Positions 17,444 to 26,187 of a DNA stretch of 64,000 nt are shown here, piece after piece; position 1 is the stretch's first letter, and each line of letters starts with the position of its first letter. The notes under the pieces were generated by a model. It was not told the origin of the DNA and searched no databases. It worked only from the letters and a program-made list of their open reading frames with translations. The translations under genes were made by a program, and so were the position numbers. Source of the DNA: an uncultured Cohaesibacter sp. (lineage in GTDB: Bacteria > Pseudomonadota > Alphaproteobacteria > Rhizobiales > Cohaesibacteraceae). Location of the stretch: the NCBI RefSeq assembly GCF_963676485.1, contig NZ_OY781114.1, forward strand, positions 3,364,501 to 3,428,500, written 5' to 3'.

Positions 17444-20400
17444 TTGATCCGGTCTTTGTGCGTTTGTTTCCAGGGGGGCAGGGTCCTGAATAGTCTGTAT
17501 TTTACGATTGGTGGGTCCATTCTGCTGGCGCTCGTCATCGCGCTGGTCGGGCCACTGTTTGTTGACTGGACATCCTATCGTGCCGCTTTCGAACGCGAAG
17601 CGACGATGGCGCTGGGGCAGCCTGTGCATGTTCTGGGCGCTGCTGACATGCAAATTCTCCCCATGCCCCGTCTCCATTTTGAAAGTGTGCATGTGGGGCC
17701 GGATGAGCAGAACCCCATTTTGACTGTTGATGCATTCGATGTCGGAGTAGAGCTGTTTCCCCTTGTTCAGGGCAAGATCGAAGTTGTCGACATGACCCTG
17801 AAAAATCCTTCTCTCAAGCTGGAGTTGGATGAACAGGGCCGGTTTGACTGGCGTCAGGATGGCGGCAAGCTCTGGGATCTGGATATGGAGAAAATCCGCC
17901 TCAATGATGTGCGGATTGAAAATGGCCGGGTTGATTTTCTCGACAGAAGCTCGGGACGCAGCAAACGCCTGACGGGGCTCAACGGCGGGCTGGAAGCGCG
18001 GACCTTGGTTGGCCCCTACAAGATCGAAGCTGCCTTCCGCATGGACGGGAAGCCTTATTCGTTGATGCTTTCAACTGGCACAGCAAGTGCTGACGGGTTG
18101 CGGGTCAAAAGTCTTCTGACGCCTGCTAATTTCGCAGTGTCTCTTGCTATGGATGGCAATGTTCAGGAAGGGGCGGACGAGCGGCTGCATTATGTGGGCA
18201 CAACCCGCATTACCAACGCGATCGAGGGGCTGGAAGGCTCGGTGACGCCATGGACCCTTAGCGGAGACAGCGATCTGACGGCCTCCTCGCTGGTCATGCC
18301 AAAATTTGAATTCTCCCATGGCCCGGTGGATCATGCCTATCGGCTGAACGGCGCTGGCACCATTGATTTTGGCGCGTCCCCGCGGTTTGATGTGGTGGTT
18401 TCATCGCGACAACTGGATTTTGACCGGGCTCTGGGCAATGGGCCCAATGCGCCGATCAATCTGCAGGATGGCATCGAAAAACTGGCCACTTCTTTGATCG
18501 ATATGCCTTTGCCCGGCATTCCGGGGCATATCGGCTTTGATGTCCCCGGCGTCATTCTTGGGGGCGGTGTGATCCGAAATTTGCAACTGGATGCGGATCT
18601 GGTTGGTACGGCCTGGAAGATTGATCAACTGACCGCGGATTTGCCGGGGCAGACAATTGTCTCACTTTCAGGATTGTTCTCCCGACAGGAAGACGAAAAC
18701 GGCAAACGGAACGGGTTTGAAGGGCAAGCGCGTATCCGTTCAGATCAACCACTGGCCTTTTCCAAATGGTGGCTTGATGATGCACCAACCAGTGGTCAGC
18801 TCACACCCTTTGATCTTAGCGGGCAAGTGTTGATCAAATCGGATCATATTCAGGTGTCCGATCTGGATCTCTCCATGGAGGGAGACCGCGCCTCTGGCTA
18901 TATAGACTGGTATGCTGGCGCGCCGGAGAACGAACGCAAGGGTGATGCCCTGTCCATCAACCTTGATGCCGAGCGGATCAATCTTGATGCGGTGATAGGC
19001 GTTGGCTCTTTGCTGCTGCGCAATTCCACAGGCTCCAGAGCGCCGTTGCAGGATATCGCGCTTGATATTGAAACCAATCAGCTGGTGTCCGGTTCCTTTG
19101 AGGGCAATAGCCTGAGCGCCAAGCTGCGGTTGGCAAAGGGCGGCGTTGAAATCGATCAACTGAGTGTTGATGATTTTGCCGGTGCCACCATATCGGCGCA
19201 CGGCTTTCTTCAGGATCTTTCGTCCGGTACGCCGCATGGCAAGATCGAAGGCAAGATTAGCGCGGATGATCTGGAAGGGCTTTCAGCGCTTATTGAGCAG
19301 CTGGTGCCTGATCAGCCTGTTGCGAGCTGGTTCGCACGCCATCAGGGGGCGATGTCGCCTGCAGATCTTTCTTTTTCCATTTCCGGCGGCAATGCTGAGC
19401 GGGGCCTAAGCGCCAAGCTTGACGGCACGCTCGGCGGCGGCAATGCTTCTCTTGAATGCGGATTGGACGGTGCGTTGGCCGACTGGGCCAAGGGTGATCT
19501 GGATCTGTCGGTTGACATGGATAATCCGGATGGACGCAAGCTTCTATCCCTGATGGGGCTGGGAGATGGGCTCATCGACTTACCCAAACTGTCCGTGTCA
19601 GCAAAATTGAAGGGTGCTTTGGCAAATGGAGCAGCCTTCACCGGCTCGCTCAAGGCCGACGATGGTGCTTTGAGCTATGAAGGCAAGATGCAATTTCCCC
19701 CTGATAGCCGGGAAGGGCTGACAAGCAAGGGGCAGGTTGCATTCGAGACCGATGATCTGGCCCCCTATTTGATGGCGGCGGGCATTTCTCTGACCAACCC
19801 GGGTGAGAGCTTGCCGGTTTCCCTCAAGGCAGGGCTAACTCTTGAAGACAAGGCGCTGGCCGTTTCACAAGTAAAAGGGCAGTGGAATGATCAGCCCGTA
19901 TCGGGGGCGCTTAGACTGACGCCTCGGGTCAATGATCGCCTGCTCAAGGGTGATATTGAACTGGGTGACATGGATGGCATCTGGCTGGGGGAAACAGTTC
20001 TTGGTGCTGGGCGTCTGACCGCCGTTGATCGCAGCTGGCCGGATCTTGCCTTCATTGCACCTGTCACCACAGGGAATGAACTGCCAATCAAGGTGGATCT
20101 TTCTGTAAAGGCGCGCAGTCTTGAGCTGGCGGCGCCTTATATCTTCCAACAGCCATCCTTTTCGCTGGTCTGGCAGGATAGGGGCTTGTCCGTGCGCGAT
20201 TTCAAAGCCCTGTTGCAGGGCGGTAAGGTGAGCGGCGGTCTGGATCTGAACAATGTCGAGGGGGAAGCGGTTCTTAAAACCCATCTCCGGATTGACAATG
20301 CGGCGCTGGCGCCTCTTGTCTGGGAGCGCGATGGGCGCTCGGTGGCCCGCGGGCAATTTGACGTCAATCTCGATGTTGAAAGCCAGGGACGCTCCATGGC

Positions 20401-21610
20401 GGGGCTGGTGTCCGGCCTTTCCGGTACTGGGACTTTTACGCTCAAGGATGCGACGCTCAACTATCTCAACCCATCGGCCTTTGCGCAGGTCATTCGCGCG
20501 GTCGACGCCGGAATGGAGCTGGACAATGAGGATATAAGGAAGGCTTTCATCTCCCATATGGATGCCGGTTCCACCGAGGTTTCCAGCGTGGAGGGAACCT
20601 TTGTCATTGCCGGAGGGGCCTTGCGCGCCAGTAACATCGAAGCAGATGCGGATATTCTGAAGTCGCGTGGCAATCTGGTGATTGATTTGCCCAACCAGAC
20701 GCTGGATGGGGACTGGTCGATCAAGGTCGAGCCGGATGCGGAGGATGCTGTGACCGGAGCCCAGCCGGAGGTCGGACTGGCTTTTTCCGGCCCGATGGAA
20801 GCGCCAAAGCGTGTGGTTGATGTTGCGCCCTTTACCGGCTACCTGACCATTCGGGCCTTTGAGCGGGAAGTGGATCGCGTGGAGCGCATGCAGGCCGATA
20901 TTCTGGAGAAAGACCGGATGCGGCGTTTGCTGCGCCTTTATCGCGAGCGGGCCAAGCATCGCGAAGAGGAACAGATTGCAAGGGAAAAGGAAGCCCTAGC
21001 CGCCGAGAAGGCTGCTGAAAAGGCTGCCAATGAGGCCAAAGCCCAAAAGGTCGCTGAAGACCAAGCAGCCAAGGAGCAGGCAGACGTTGAGGCGGCAAGG
21101 CAAGAGGCGCAGCGCAAGGCTGAAGAGGCTGAACGCGTTCGTCAGGCTGAGGAAGAGGCCAAACGGAAGGCCGCTGAAGCCGAAGCTGCCAGACAGGCTG
21201 ATGCTAAAAAGCAGGCTGCTGAGCAAAAGGCCAAAGAAGCCGCCGCCGCTCAAAAGCGTGCAAAAGCTGAAGAAGAACAAAGAGCAAAAGCCGAGGCGGC
21301 TCTTCTTGAGTCCCTACGCCAGAAACAGCCAGTTCCTGCGCCACAATCGCAGAAAACGCCCGCTATTCCTTCATTTGATATCGATGCGGGCGATATCATT
21401 ATGCGGCCATTGGATGAGCTGACAACCCAACCGGCTCCATCGGGAGACCTGCAGGCTCAGCCAGAGGAAGTAGCGCCCGTGGAAACATATATCGACTTGC
21501 CTCAACGCTTGAACACCTTGCCGAAGGATAGGAGAGTGCCTTCCCTTGGCCAGGGGCTTACCTTTTCAGATGAGCAAATGGCGACGGATTACATAATCCA
21601 GAATTATTGA
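17444..21610 (+). CDS. Large AsmA-family protein with charged coiled-coil tail
   Basis: Up to 1388 residues. The N-terminus has one membrane helix (about 20-38) followed by FVDW and the AsmA N-terminal domain; the middle is a long beta-rich AsmA region, and an AsmA-like C-terminal domain ends near 1130 (TGTFTLKDATLNYLNP). AsmA-family proteins sit in the inner membrane with a periplasmic body and are linked to lipid transport to the outer membrane. After it comes a Lys/Glu/Ala-rich helix (about 1140-1285) like the TolA stalk, then a Pro-rich tail. The start is unclear: no ATG or GTG occurs before the membrane helix, only TTG 17444 or 17456 and CTG 17486. The stop overlaps the convergent RHH gene by 7 bp. 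Confidence 0.85.
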   Translation: MIRSLCVCFQGGRVLNSLYFTIGGSILLALVIALVGPLFVDWTSYRAAFEREATMALGQPVHVLGAADMQILPMPRLHFESVHVGPDEQNPILTVDAFDVGVELFPLVQGKIEVVDMTLKNPSLKLELDEQGRFDWRQDGGKLWDLDMEKIRLNDVRIENGRVDFLDRSSGRSKRLTGLNGGLEARTLVGPYKIEAAFRMDGKPYSLMLSTGTASADGLRVKSLLTPANFAVSLAMDGNVQEGADERLHYVGTTRITNAIEGLEGSVTPWTLSGDSDLTASSLVMPKFEFSHGPVDHAYRLNGAGTIDFGASPRFDVVVSSRQLDFDRALGNGPNAPINLQDGIEKLATSLIDMPLPGIPGHIGFDVPGVILGGGVIRNLQLDADLVGTAWKIDQLTADLPGQTIVSLSGLFSRQEDENGKRNGFEGQARIRSDQPLAFSKWWLDDAPTSGQLTPFDLSGQVLIKSDHIQVSDLDLSMEGDRASGYIDWYAGAPENERKGDALSINLDAERINLDAVIGVGSLLLRNSTGSRAPLQDIALDIETNQLVSGSFEGNSLSAKLRLAKGGVEIDQLSVDDFAGATISAHGFLQDLSSGTPHGKIEGKISADDLEGLSALIEQLVPDQPVASWFARHQGAMSPADLSFSISGGNAERGLSAKLDGTLGGGNASLECGLDGALADWAKGDLDLSVDMDNPDGRKLLSLMGLGDGLIDLPKLSVSAKLKGALANGAAFTGSLKADDGALSYEGKMQFPPDSREGLTSKGQVAFETDDLAPYLMAAGISLTNPGESLPVSLKAGLTLEDKALAVSQVKGQWNDQPVSGALRLTPRVNDRLLKGDIELGDMDGIWLGETVLGAGRLTAVDRSWPDLAFIAPVTTGNELPIKVDLSVKARSLELAAPYIFQQPSFSLVWQDRGLSVRDFKALLQGGKVSGGLDLNNVEGEAVLKTHLRIDNAALAPLVWERDGRSVARGQFDVNLDVESQGRSMAGLVSGLSGTGTFTLKDATLNYLNPSAFAQVIRAVDAGMELDNEDIRKAFISHMDAGSTEVSSVEGTFVIAGGALRASNIEADADILKSRGNLVIDLPNQTLDGDWSIKVEPDAEDAVTGAQPEVGLAFSGPMEAPKRVVDVAPFTGYLTIRAFEREVDRVERMQADILEKDRMRRLLRLYRERAKHREEEQIAREKEALAAEKAAEKAANEAKAQKVAEDQAAKEQADVEAARQEAQRKAEEAERVRQAEEEAKRKAAEAEAARQADAKKQAAEQKAKEAAAAQKRAKAEEEQRAKAEAALLESLRQKQPVPAPQSQKTPAIPSFDIDAGDIIMRPLDELTTQPAPSGDLQAQPEEVAPVETYIDLPQRLNTLPKDRRVPSLGQGLTFSDEQMATDYIIQNY

Positions 21611-21852
21611 GGCCCGACGTCAGGGCTGTCAGCATCGAAGGGCTTGGGAATGAGGGATTTATAATAATCCAGAACCGTGATGCGGATGGCCGAGGAGAGA
21701 TTGTTTCTGCCCCGGTCCTTGTCGATCTGACGGATGATGTCCGCCAGAGACTTGTTGCGGCTGTCGGCGAGCGCTTTCAAGCCTTGCCAGAATTCGTCTT
21801 CCAGAGAGATGGATGTGCGATGGCCTGCGATGGTAACGGAGTGTTTTTTCAT
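21604..21852 (-). CDS. Ribbon-helix-helix domain protein (RHH_4 type)
   Basis: 82 residues. RHH_4-type pattern: KHSVTIAGHRTSISLEDEFW (strand, first helix start), then a helix with ALADSRNKSLADIIRQID and a second with NLSSAIRITVLDYY. RHH dimers usually bind DNA through the strand pair, so a small regulator is likely; target unknown. It is the last gene of a minus-strand set sspB-DUF4169-RHH, a grouping I know from many alphaproteobacteria. 11 bp separate it from DUF4169. ATG start. Confidence 0.85.
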   Translation of the reverse strand: MKKHSVTIAGHRTSISLEDEFWQGLKALADSRNKSLADIIRQIDKDRGRNNLSSAIRITVLDYYKSLIPKPFDADSPDVGPQ

Positions 21853-21863
21853 CGCCTTGCCAT

Positions 21864-22076
21864 TTATTCGCTCTGATCGTCCGGTTGGGAAGCGTCGTCC
21901 AACGTTGCGCGCTTGTGGCCATCGAGATGGCGCTCCAGCTTGTCCGCTTCAAAGCGCTGCTTGGTCTTCTGCGCTTTGGTTTGGCCATAACGGGCGCGGT
22001 TGGTTTCTGCCTTTTTCTCTTTTTCGGAGCGCGCCTTGGCTTTGCGTGCCTGCCGGAGATTTACGACGCTGCCCAT
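21864..22076 (-). CDS. DUF4169 family protein
   Basis: 70 residues, highly charged: MGSVVNLRQARKAKAR, then Lys/Glu/Arg-rich helix to an acidic tail. The N-terminal VVNLRQARK is the hallmark of DUF4169, a short alphaproteobacterial family without known function. ATG with AGGTGAG ahead. Lies between sspB (42 bp away) and the RHH gene, all on the minus strand. Confidence 0.88.
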   Translation of the reverse strand: MGSVVNLRQARKAKARSEKEKKAETNRARYGQTKAQKTKQRFEADKLERHLDGHKRATLDDASQPDDQSE

Positions 22077-22118
22077 AGCAATCTCACCTTAATGTGATTC
22101 TTGAAAGACTGGCGCTCT

Positions 22119-22697
22119 TTACTTCTTGCGGAAGGCATCCAGAGAGACGACTTCAGCCCCTTCTTTTTCCTTGCCATCCTCTTTAGCGCTCTCTTCGTCA
22201 GATGCTGCGCTTTGCTTGTCTTTATCGGCAGCTGCAGGTTCCTCTGGCATGGAGAATTCTTCCTCATTGGGAGCAAGAACCGTCAGCACATCGTCATCAT
22301 TGCCTTCGCTCTGTTCTTCCGGATTTTCGATCTCTTCTTCCATTTCGATTTCGAACTGGAGGGAAAAATGAACACTGGGGTCAATGAAGGTGATGATCGC
22401 CGTATAAGGGATATAGAGCTTTTCGGGAATGCCATCGAAGGACAGCCCAATCTCAATGGCCTGATCGTTGGCTTGCAGATCCCAAAACTGGTGCTGCAAG
22501 ACAATGGTCATGTCATCGGGATATTTTTCCAGAAGCCTTGGCGAAATGCGTACGCCGGGCGCTTGGGTGTTAAAGGTGATGTAGAAATGATGCTCGCCGG
22601 GCAAGCCTGTGCGTGCAACCTCTGTCAGGACCGTTTTAACCACGCCGCGCAACGCATCCTGTGCAAGGATGTCATACCGGATCAGGTCTTCGCTCAT
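22119..22697 (-). CDS. sspB: SspB, ClpXP adaptor for ssrA-tagged proteins (alpha type)
   Basis: 192 residues from ATG 22697, which has GGAGG just ahead; an earlier in-frame start adds 12 unconserved residues. The folded domain (about 1-130) starts MSEDLIRYDILAQDALRGVV and has the alpha-SspB pattern HFYITF-T-APGV and LQHQFWDL. A long acidic linker follows, and the protein ends in VVSLDAFRKK, the ClpX-binding tail of alphaproteobacterial SspB. SspB grips ssrA-tagged proteins and delivers them to ClpXP. The ssrA gene itself lies directly upstream on the same strand, so tag and adaptor are neighbours. Confidence 0.95.
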   Translation of the reverse strand: MSEDLIRYDILAQDALRGVVKTVLTEVARTGLPGEHHFYITFNTQAPGVRISPRLLEKYPDDMTIVLQHQFWDLQANDQAIEIGLSFDGIPEKLYIPYTAIITFIDPSVHFSLQFEIEMEEEIENPEEQSEGNDDDVLTVLAPNEEEFSMPEEPAAADKDKQSAASDEESAKEDGKEKEGAEVVSLDAFRKK

Positions 22698-22844
22698 GAG
22701 GCCTCCAAAAATTGGACATAAATTTGTCGCCACAATGTCTGAGGCGCGTAAAGAAAGTCAAGCAAACGACTGGGAAAACTCAGTTCGGATTATCAGATAT
22801 CAACCGTTGCTGTTGTCTTTCAGCCTTATACCCGAGGTCCTAGT

Positions 22845-23165
22845 GAGGGCTTCTGTTGCCAGGTGCCCCCGAACCCCGCCTAACCGAGCATACCGGCTAG
22901 GGCTTTAGTGGCTAGTCGCACTGCTTAAGCAGCAGCGAGACGAGAGCCTGCATAGTTGTCATTTGCAACTACTCAATTAGCCCGATAACGGTGGTACAAT
23001 GCCGAGCAAAAGCACGATCTTTACACCCTCGTCGATCCTAGTTCGCCCCCAGCAAAAACACCGTTTTCACAAAAATAACAAAAGCGGTGCTTTTGGTGGA
23101 GGCGCCGGGTACCGCCCCCGGGTCCGATAGGCTTATTACAAAGGCCATTTATTGCCATAGTCACT
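22845..23165 (-). ncRNA. ssrA: tmRNA, circularly permuted two-piece form
   Basis: Read on the minus strand. The acceptor piece comes first: CTTTGT (23138-23143), a T-arm CCGGG-N7-CCCGG, then CGCCTCC-A-CCA ending at 23094. After about 43 spacer bases the coding piece begins with GGGGGCG at 23050, followed by GGATCGACG. The two ends pair as a 7-bp acceptor stem with G3-U70, the alanine identity pair. GTAAAG (23019-23024) pairs with CTTTGT of the acceptor piece (helix P2). The tag frame at 22925-22966 encodes ANDNYAGSRLAAA and a stop. Both mature ends are estimates: the outer end of the acceptor piece and the 3' end of the coding piece. It rescues stalled ribosomes and tags the products. Confidence 0.95.
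22925..22966 (-). other. tmRNA proteolysis tag reading frame
   Basis: Resume codon GCA then AAT GAC AAC TAT GCA through to TAA, giving ANDNYAGSRLAAA. AND-N at the start is the SspB-binding part in alphaproteobacteria and the LAAA end is the ClpX degron. TAGTTGCA just before the resume codon matches the usual set-up signal. Confidence 0.95.
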
Positions 23166-23179
23166 TGCGTGACAACGCG

Positions 23180-23208
23180 AATATAGGGTGGGTTCAAACA
23201 AATTTAAA
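23180..23208 (-). promoter_or_regulatory. Probable ssrA promoter
   Basis: On the minus strand TTTAAA and TATATT are 17 bp apart, and a start about 7 bp downstream would fall just ahead of the acceptor piece. A GTCAC-GCAA-GTGAC hairpin follows. The -35 is a poor match, so this is tentative. Confidence 0.4.
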
Positions 23209-23345
23209 GTGGGAAATCAGAACTATGCGCATATTGTGCAATTGAGCTTACTTTGACGAGAGGCTCAGCCTCTCTGCTTGGCCATATTCCGCGACGCGAG
23301 AATCGTGTAACACCGTGGAAAAGAAAATTGGCTGAAAGGATCACA

Positions 23346-24140
23346 ATGCAGACCTATCTCGATTTGCTGGCCCACATTCTTGAGAATGGCGCCGATAAGG
23401 GAGATCGCACCGGGACCGGTACGCGCTCTGTGTTTGGCTATCAGATGCGATTCGATCTGGCGAAGGGCTTTCCGCTTCTGACCACGAAGAAGCTGCATCT
23501 GCGTTCGATCATCCACGAGCTTTTGTGGTTTCTGGCCGGGGATACCAATATTGGCTATCTGAAGGAAAACAAGGTGCGCATCTGGGATGAATGGGCCGAT
23601 GAAAATGGCGATCTGGGGCCGGTCTATGGGCACCAGTGGCGTTCATGGCCTGCGCGTGATGGTGGTACGATTGACCAGATCAGCCAGCTTGTCGAGCAGA
23701 TCAAGACCAACCCGGATAGCCGCCGCCTGATCGTTACGGCCTGGAATCCGGCGGATGTGGATCGAATGGCGCTGCCACCCTGTCACTGTCTGTTCCAGTT
23801 CTATGTCGCCAACGGGCGTCTTTCCTGTCAGCTTTATCAGCGCTCGGCGGATGTATTCCTTGGGGTGCCCTTCAATATCGCCTCCTATGCGCTTTTGACC
23901 ATGATGGTGGCGCAGGTGTGTGATCTGGAGCCGGGCGATTTTGTGCATAGCCTTGGGGATGCCCATCTTTATTCAAACCATTTCGAGCAGGCCCGCCTGC
24001 AATTGACCCGTGAACCAAGGGCATTGCCGAGAATGACGATCAATCCCGGGAAGCGGGATATCTTCGATTTCGTCTTCGAGGATTTCGAACTGAGCTCCTA
24101 TGATCCCCATCCGCATATCGCAGCTGCGGTTGCCGTTTAA
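23346..24140 (+). CDS. thyA: ThyA, thymidylate synthase
   Basis: 264 residues from ATG 23346, which has AAAGGA ahead; same length as E. coli ThyA. Converts dUMP to dTMP with methylene-tetrahydrofolate. Arg in GDRTGTGT near 21 binds phosphate, and the catalytic Cys is 146 in [16 protein letters not shown] and [22 protein letters not shown] are conserved family blocks. Followed 12 bp later by folA, which regenerates the dihydrofolate that ThyA makes: a functional operon. Confidence 0.97.
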   Translation: MQTYLDLLAHILENGADKGDRTGTGTRSVFGYQMRFDLAKGFPLLTTKKLHLRSIIHELLWFLAGDTNIGYLKENKVRIWDEWADENGDLGPVYGHQWRSWPARDGGTIDQISQLVEQIKTNPDSRRLIVTAWNPADVDRMALPPCHCLFQFYVANGRLSCQLYQRSADVFLGVPFNIASYALLTMMVAQVCDLEPGDFVHSLGDAHLYSNHFEQARLQLTREPRALPRMTINPGKRDIFDFVFEDFELSSYDPHPHIAAAVAV

Positions 24141-24152
24141 AAGGAGAGGATC

Positions 24153-24680
24153 ATGCCGGGAAAGACAGTGCCAAGGATCGTATTTCACTATGCTGTTGCG
24201 GACAATGGGGTGATTGGCAAGGACAATGCCATGCCTTGGCATGTGTCATCCGACCTCAAGCGCTTCAAGGCGATGACCATGGGCAAGCCGCTCATCATGG
24301 GGCGGCGGACATTTCAGTCGATTGGCCGGCCTTTGCCCGGCCGGACCAATATCGTTGTCTCGCGCGATCCGGACTTTCAGGCAGATGGCGTCGAGCGTGT
24401 TGCCTCCATTGATGCAGCTCTGGACAGGGCCAGAGCCATCGTGCTTGAGGATGGAGGCGACGAAATCGCCGTGATCGGTGGGGGCTCCATTTACAATGCC
24501 CTTTGGGATCTTGCGGATCGGTTATATGTGACCCATGTGCATGCCGAGCCGGAAGGGGATACCTTCCTGCCAGCGATCGATCAGGATGTCTGGTCGGAGA
24601 TCTCGCGTGAACCGACAGTGCAGAATGAGAATGATAGCGCGGCAATGACATTTGCTATTTATGAGAAGGCTGCATCATAG
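24153..24680 (+). CDS. folA: Dihydrofolate reductase
   Basis: 175 residues. NADPH-dependent reduction of dihydrofolate to tetrahydrofolate. Seen: NGVIGKDNAMPWH with the conserved Pro-Trp, DLKRFKAMTMGKPLIMGRRTFQSIG with the substrate and NADPH sites, and VIGGGSIYNA later. The proton-donor acid lies in the SSDLKRF stretch. ATG, GGAGAGG ahead, 12 bp after thyA. Slightly longer than E. coli FolA (159) owing to an N-terminal extension of a few residues and a longer end. Confidence 0.95.
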   Translation: MPGKTVPRIVFHYAVADNGVIGKDNAMPWHVSSDLKRFKAMTMGKPLIMGRRTFQSIGRPLPGRTNIVVSRDPDFQADGVERVASIDAALDRARAIVLEDGGDEIAVIGGGSIYNALWDLADRLYVTHVHAEPEGDTFLPAIDQDVWSEISREPTVQNENDSAAMTFAIYEKAAS

Positions 24681-25047
24681 AGCCGATTTTTGTGCCATTT
24701 GAGGGGATAAGCCTGTTTGATCACCGGTTTGCTGCCGAAATCGCACTGCCAAACACAGGACTTGTATCCTAAAGTCCAGTTTGGTCTTGATTTTGTGGCT
24801 CGGGGTAACCACTTTGTCTCCAAAGTCGCGTTTGCACCCTGACTGTGGTGTCCTCTATATAAGAGAATTGGTGAGGAACTGATTTTAGGGGCGCCAGGTG
24901 GCGCCGATGGGCTCACGGTGTTTGGTCGCCTATGTGGAAATGCGCTAAGACTTTAAAAACGGTCAACTTTTCTGTCTTAGGCTGCGCCTTGCCTGGCAGA
25001 GGGCTGGTCGCAAGATGGATAACGGGTTCCTAACGTAAGGATAGAAT
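24681..25047. other. Non-coding gap between folA and hflK
   Basis: 367 bases. It holds the stem-loop at 24749-24784 and the unseen hflK promoter. A TAAGG ribosome-binding site lies next to hflK. No gene is convincing. Confidence 0.5.
24749..24784 (+). terminator. Stem-loop after folA, possible terminator
   Basis: Arms CCAAAC-aca-GGACTT and AAGTCC-a-GTTTGG with an 8-nt loop: two 6-bp stems around a small internal loop, 68 bp after the folA stop. The downstream TCTTGATTTTG is only moderately T-rich, so terminator or structured RNA both remain possible. Confidence 0.4.
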
Positions 25048-26187
25048 ATGCCTTGGAACAATCAGAATGGTGGTAACGGAGGCCCTTGGGGGGGCGGCGG
25101 CGGTGGCCGCAATGGCGGTCCTTGGGGGCAAGGCCCTCAGAATCAGGGCCCAAATCCGCCAGATCTTGAGGAAATGATCCGCAAGGGGCAGGAGCGCCTT
25201 AAGCAGATATTCCCTGGTGGTGGTGGCAGTTCGGGCGGCGGTTCGCTCGGGCTCAAGGGCATTGGCCTGTTGGCTCTGGGCGCTGTGGCAATCTGGATGG
25301 CGACCGGCTTCTATACGGTCAAGGAAGGGGAGTTGGGCGTTGAATTGTTGCTCGGTGAACCTATTGCCGTTTCGACCTCTGGTCTGAACTATAACCTGCC
25401 TTATCCGATCGGGCGTGCAGAGACGGTCAATGTTGACCAGATCCGTGATGTCACTATCGGGTCCCGTGAGTTTTCCAATCAGCGTGGCTCTGTCAGCAAG
25501 CGTGACGTGCCTGAAGAAAGCTTGATGCTCACCGGTGACGAAAACATCATTGATGTGGATTTCAAGGTCCAGTGGAACATCAAGGATCCCGAAGCTTATT
25601 TGTTCAATGTTGACAGCCCGGAGATTGCGGTCAAGCAGGTTGTTGAATCTGCCATGCGCGAGATCGTTGGCCGCAACACCATGGATGAAGTGCAGACCGG
25701 GGACCGTGTTGCCATTCAGGTGGCCGCGCGTGAATTGACCCAGAAGATGCTCGATAAATATGATGCGGGCGTCAACATCATTCAGGTTCAGCTGCAGGGT
25801 GTGGAACCTCCCGAGCAGGTGATTGATGCGTTCCGCGATGTGCAGACGGCCAAGGCCGACAAGGTGCGCATGCAGAATGAAGCTCAGGCCTATGCCAACA
25901 AGGTTGTTCCGGAAGCGGAAGGTCAGGCTGCCAAGATTCTCGAAGCGGCCAACGCCTATCGTGAGCAGACCGTTGCAGATGCCCGTGGTCAGGCCCAGCG
26001 CTTTATCGAAATTCTCGGCGAATATGAAAAAGCACCAGCGATTACACGCAAGCGTCTCTATCTTGAGACCATGGAGCAGGTTTTGGGTAATTCCGAAAAG
26101 ATCATCCTTGATAGCAAGTCTGAAGGCGGTTCGGGCGTCGTTCCTTATTTGCCCCTTAATGAACTGACCAAGAAAGCGGGGAAATGA
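25048..26187 (+). CDS. hflK: HflK, membrane protease regulator (SPFH family)
   Basis: 379 residues. With HflC it forms a large inner-membrane complex in the periplasm that modulates FtsH. The N-terminus is Gly/Asn/Pro-rich (about 1-70), then one membrane helix (about 70-90), then the SPFH/band-7 domain (VKEGELGVELLLGEP onward) and a charged helix (KVVPEAEGQAAKILEAANAYREQ). The Gly-rich head and length are typical. The stop overlaps the hflC start by 4 bp (ATGA). Confidence 0.96.
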   Translation: MPWNNQNGGNGGPWGGGGGGRNGGPWGQGPQNQGPNPPDLEEMIRKGQERLKQIFPGGGGSSGGGSLGLKGIGLLALGAVAIWMATGFYTVKEGELGVELLLGEPIAVSTSGLNYNLPYPIGRAETVNVDQIRDVTIGSREFSNQRGSVSKRDVPEESLMLTGDENIIDVDFKVQWNIKDPEAYLFNVDSPEIAVKQVVESAMREIVGRNTMDEVQTGDRVAIQVAARELTQKMLDKYDAGVNIIQVQLQGVEPPEQVIDAFRDVQTAKADKVRMQNEAQAYANKVVPEAEGQAAKILEAANAYREQTVADARGQAQRFIEILGEYEKAPAITRKRLYLETMEQVLGNSEKIILDSKSEGGSGVVPYLPLNELTKKAGK

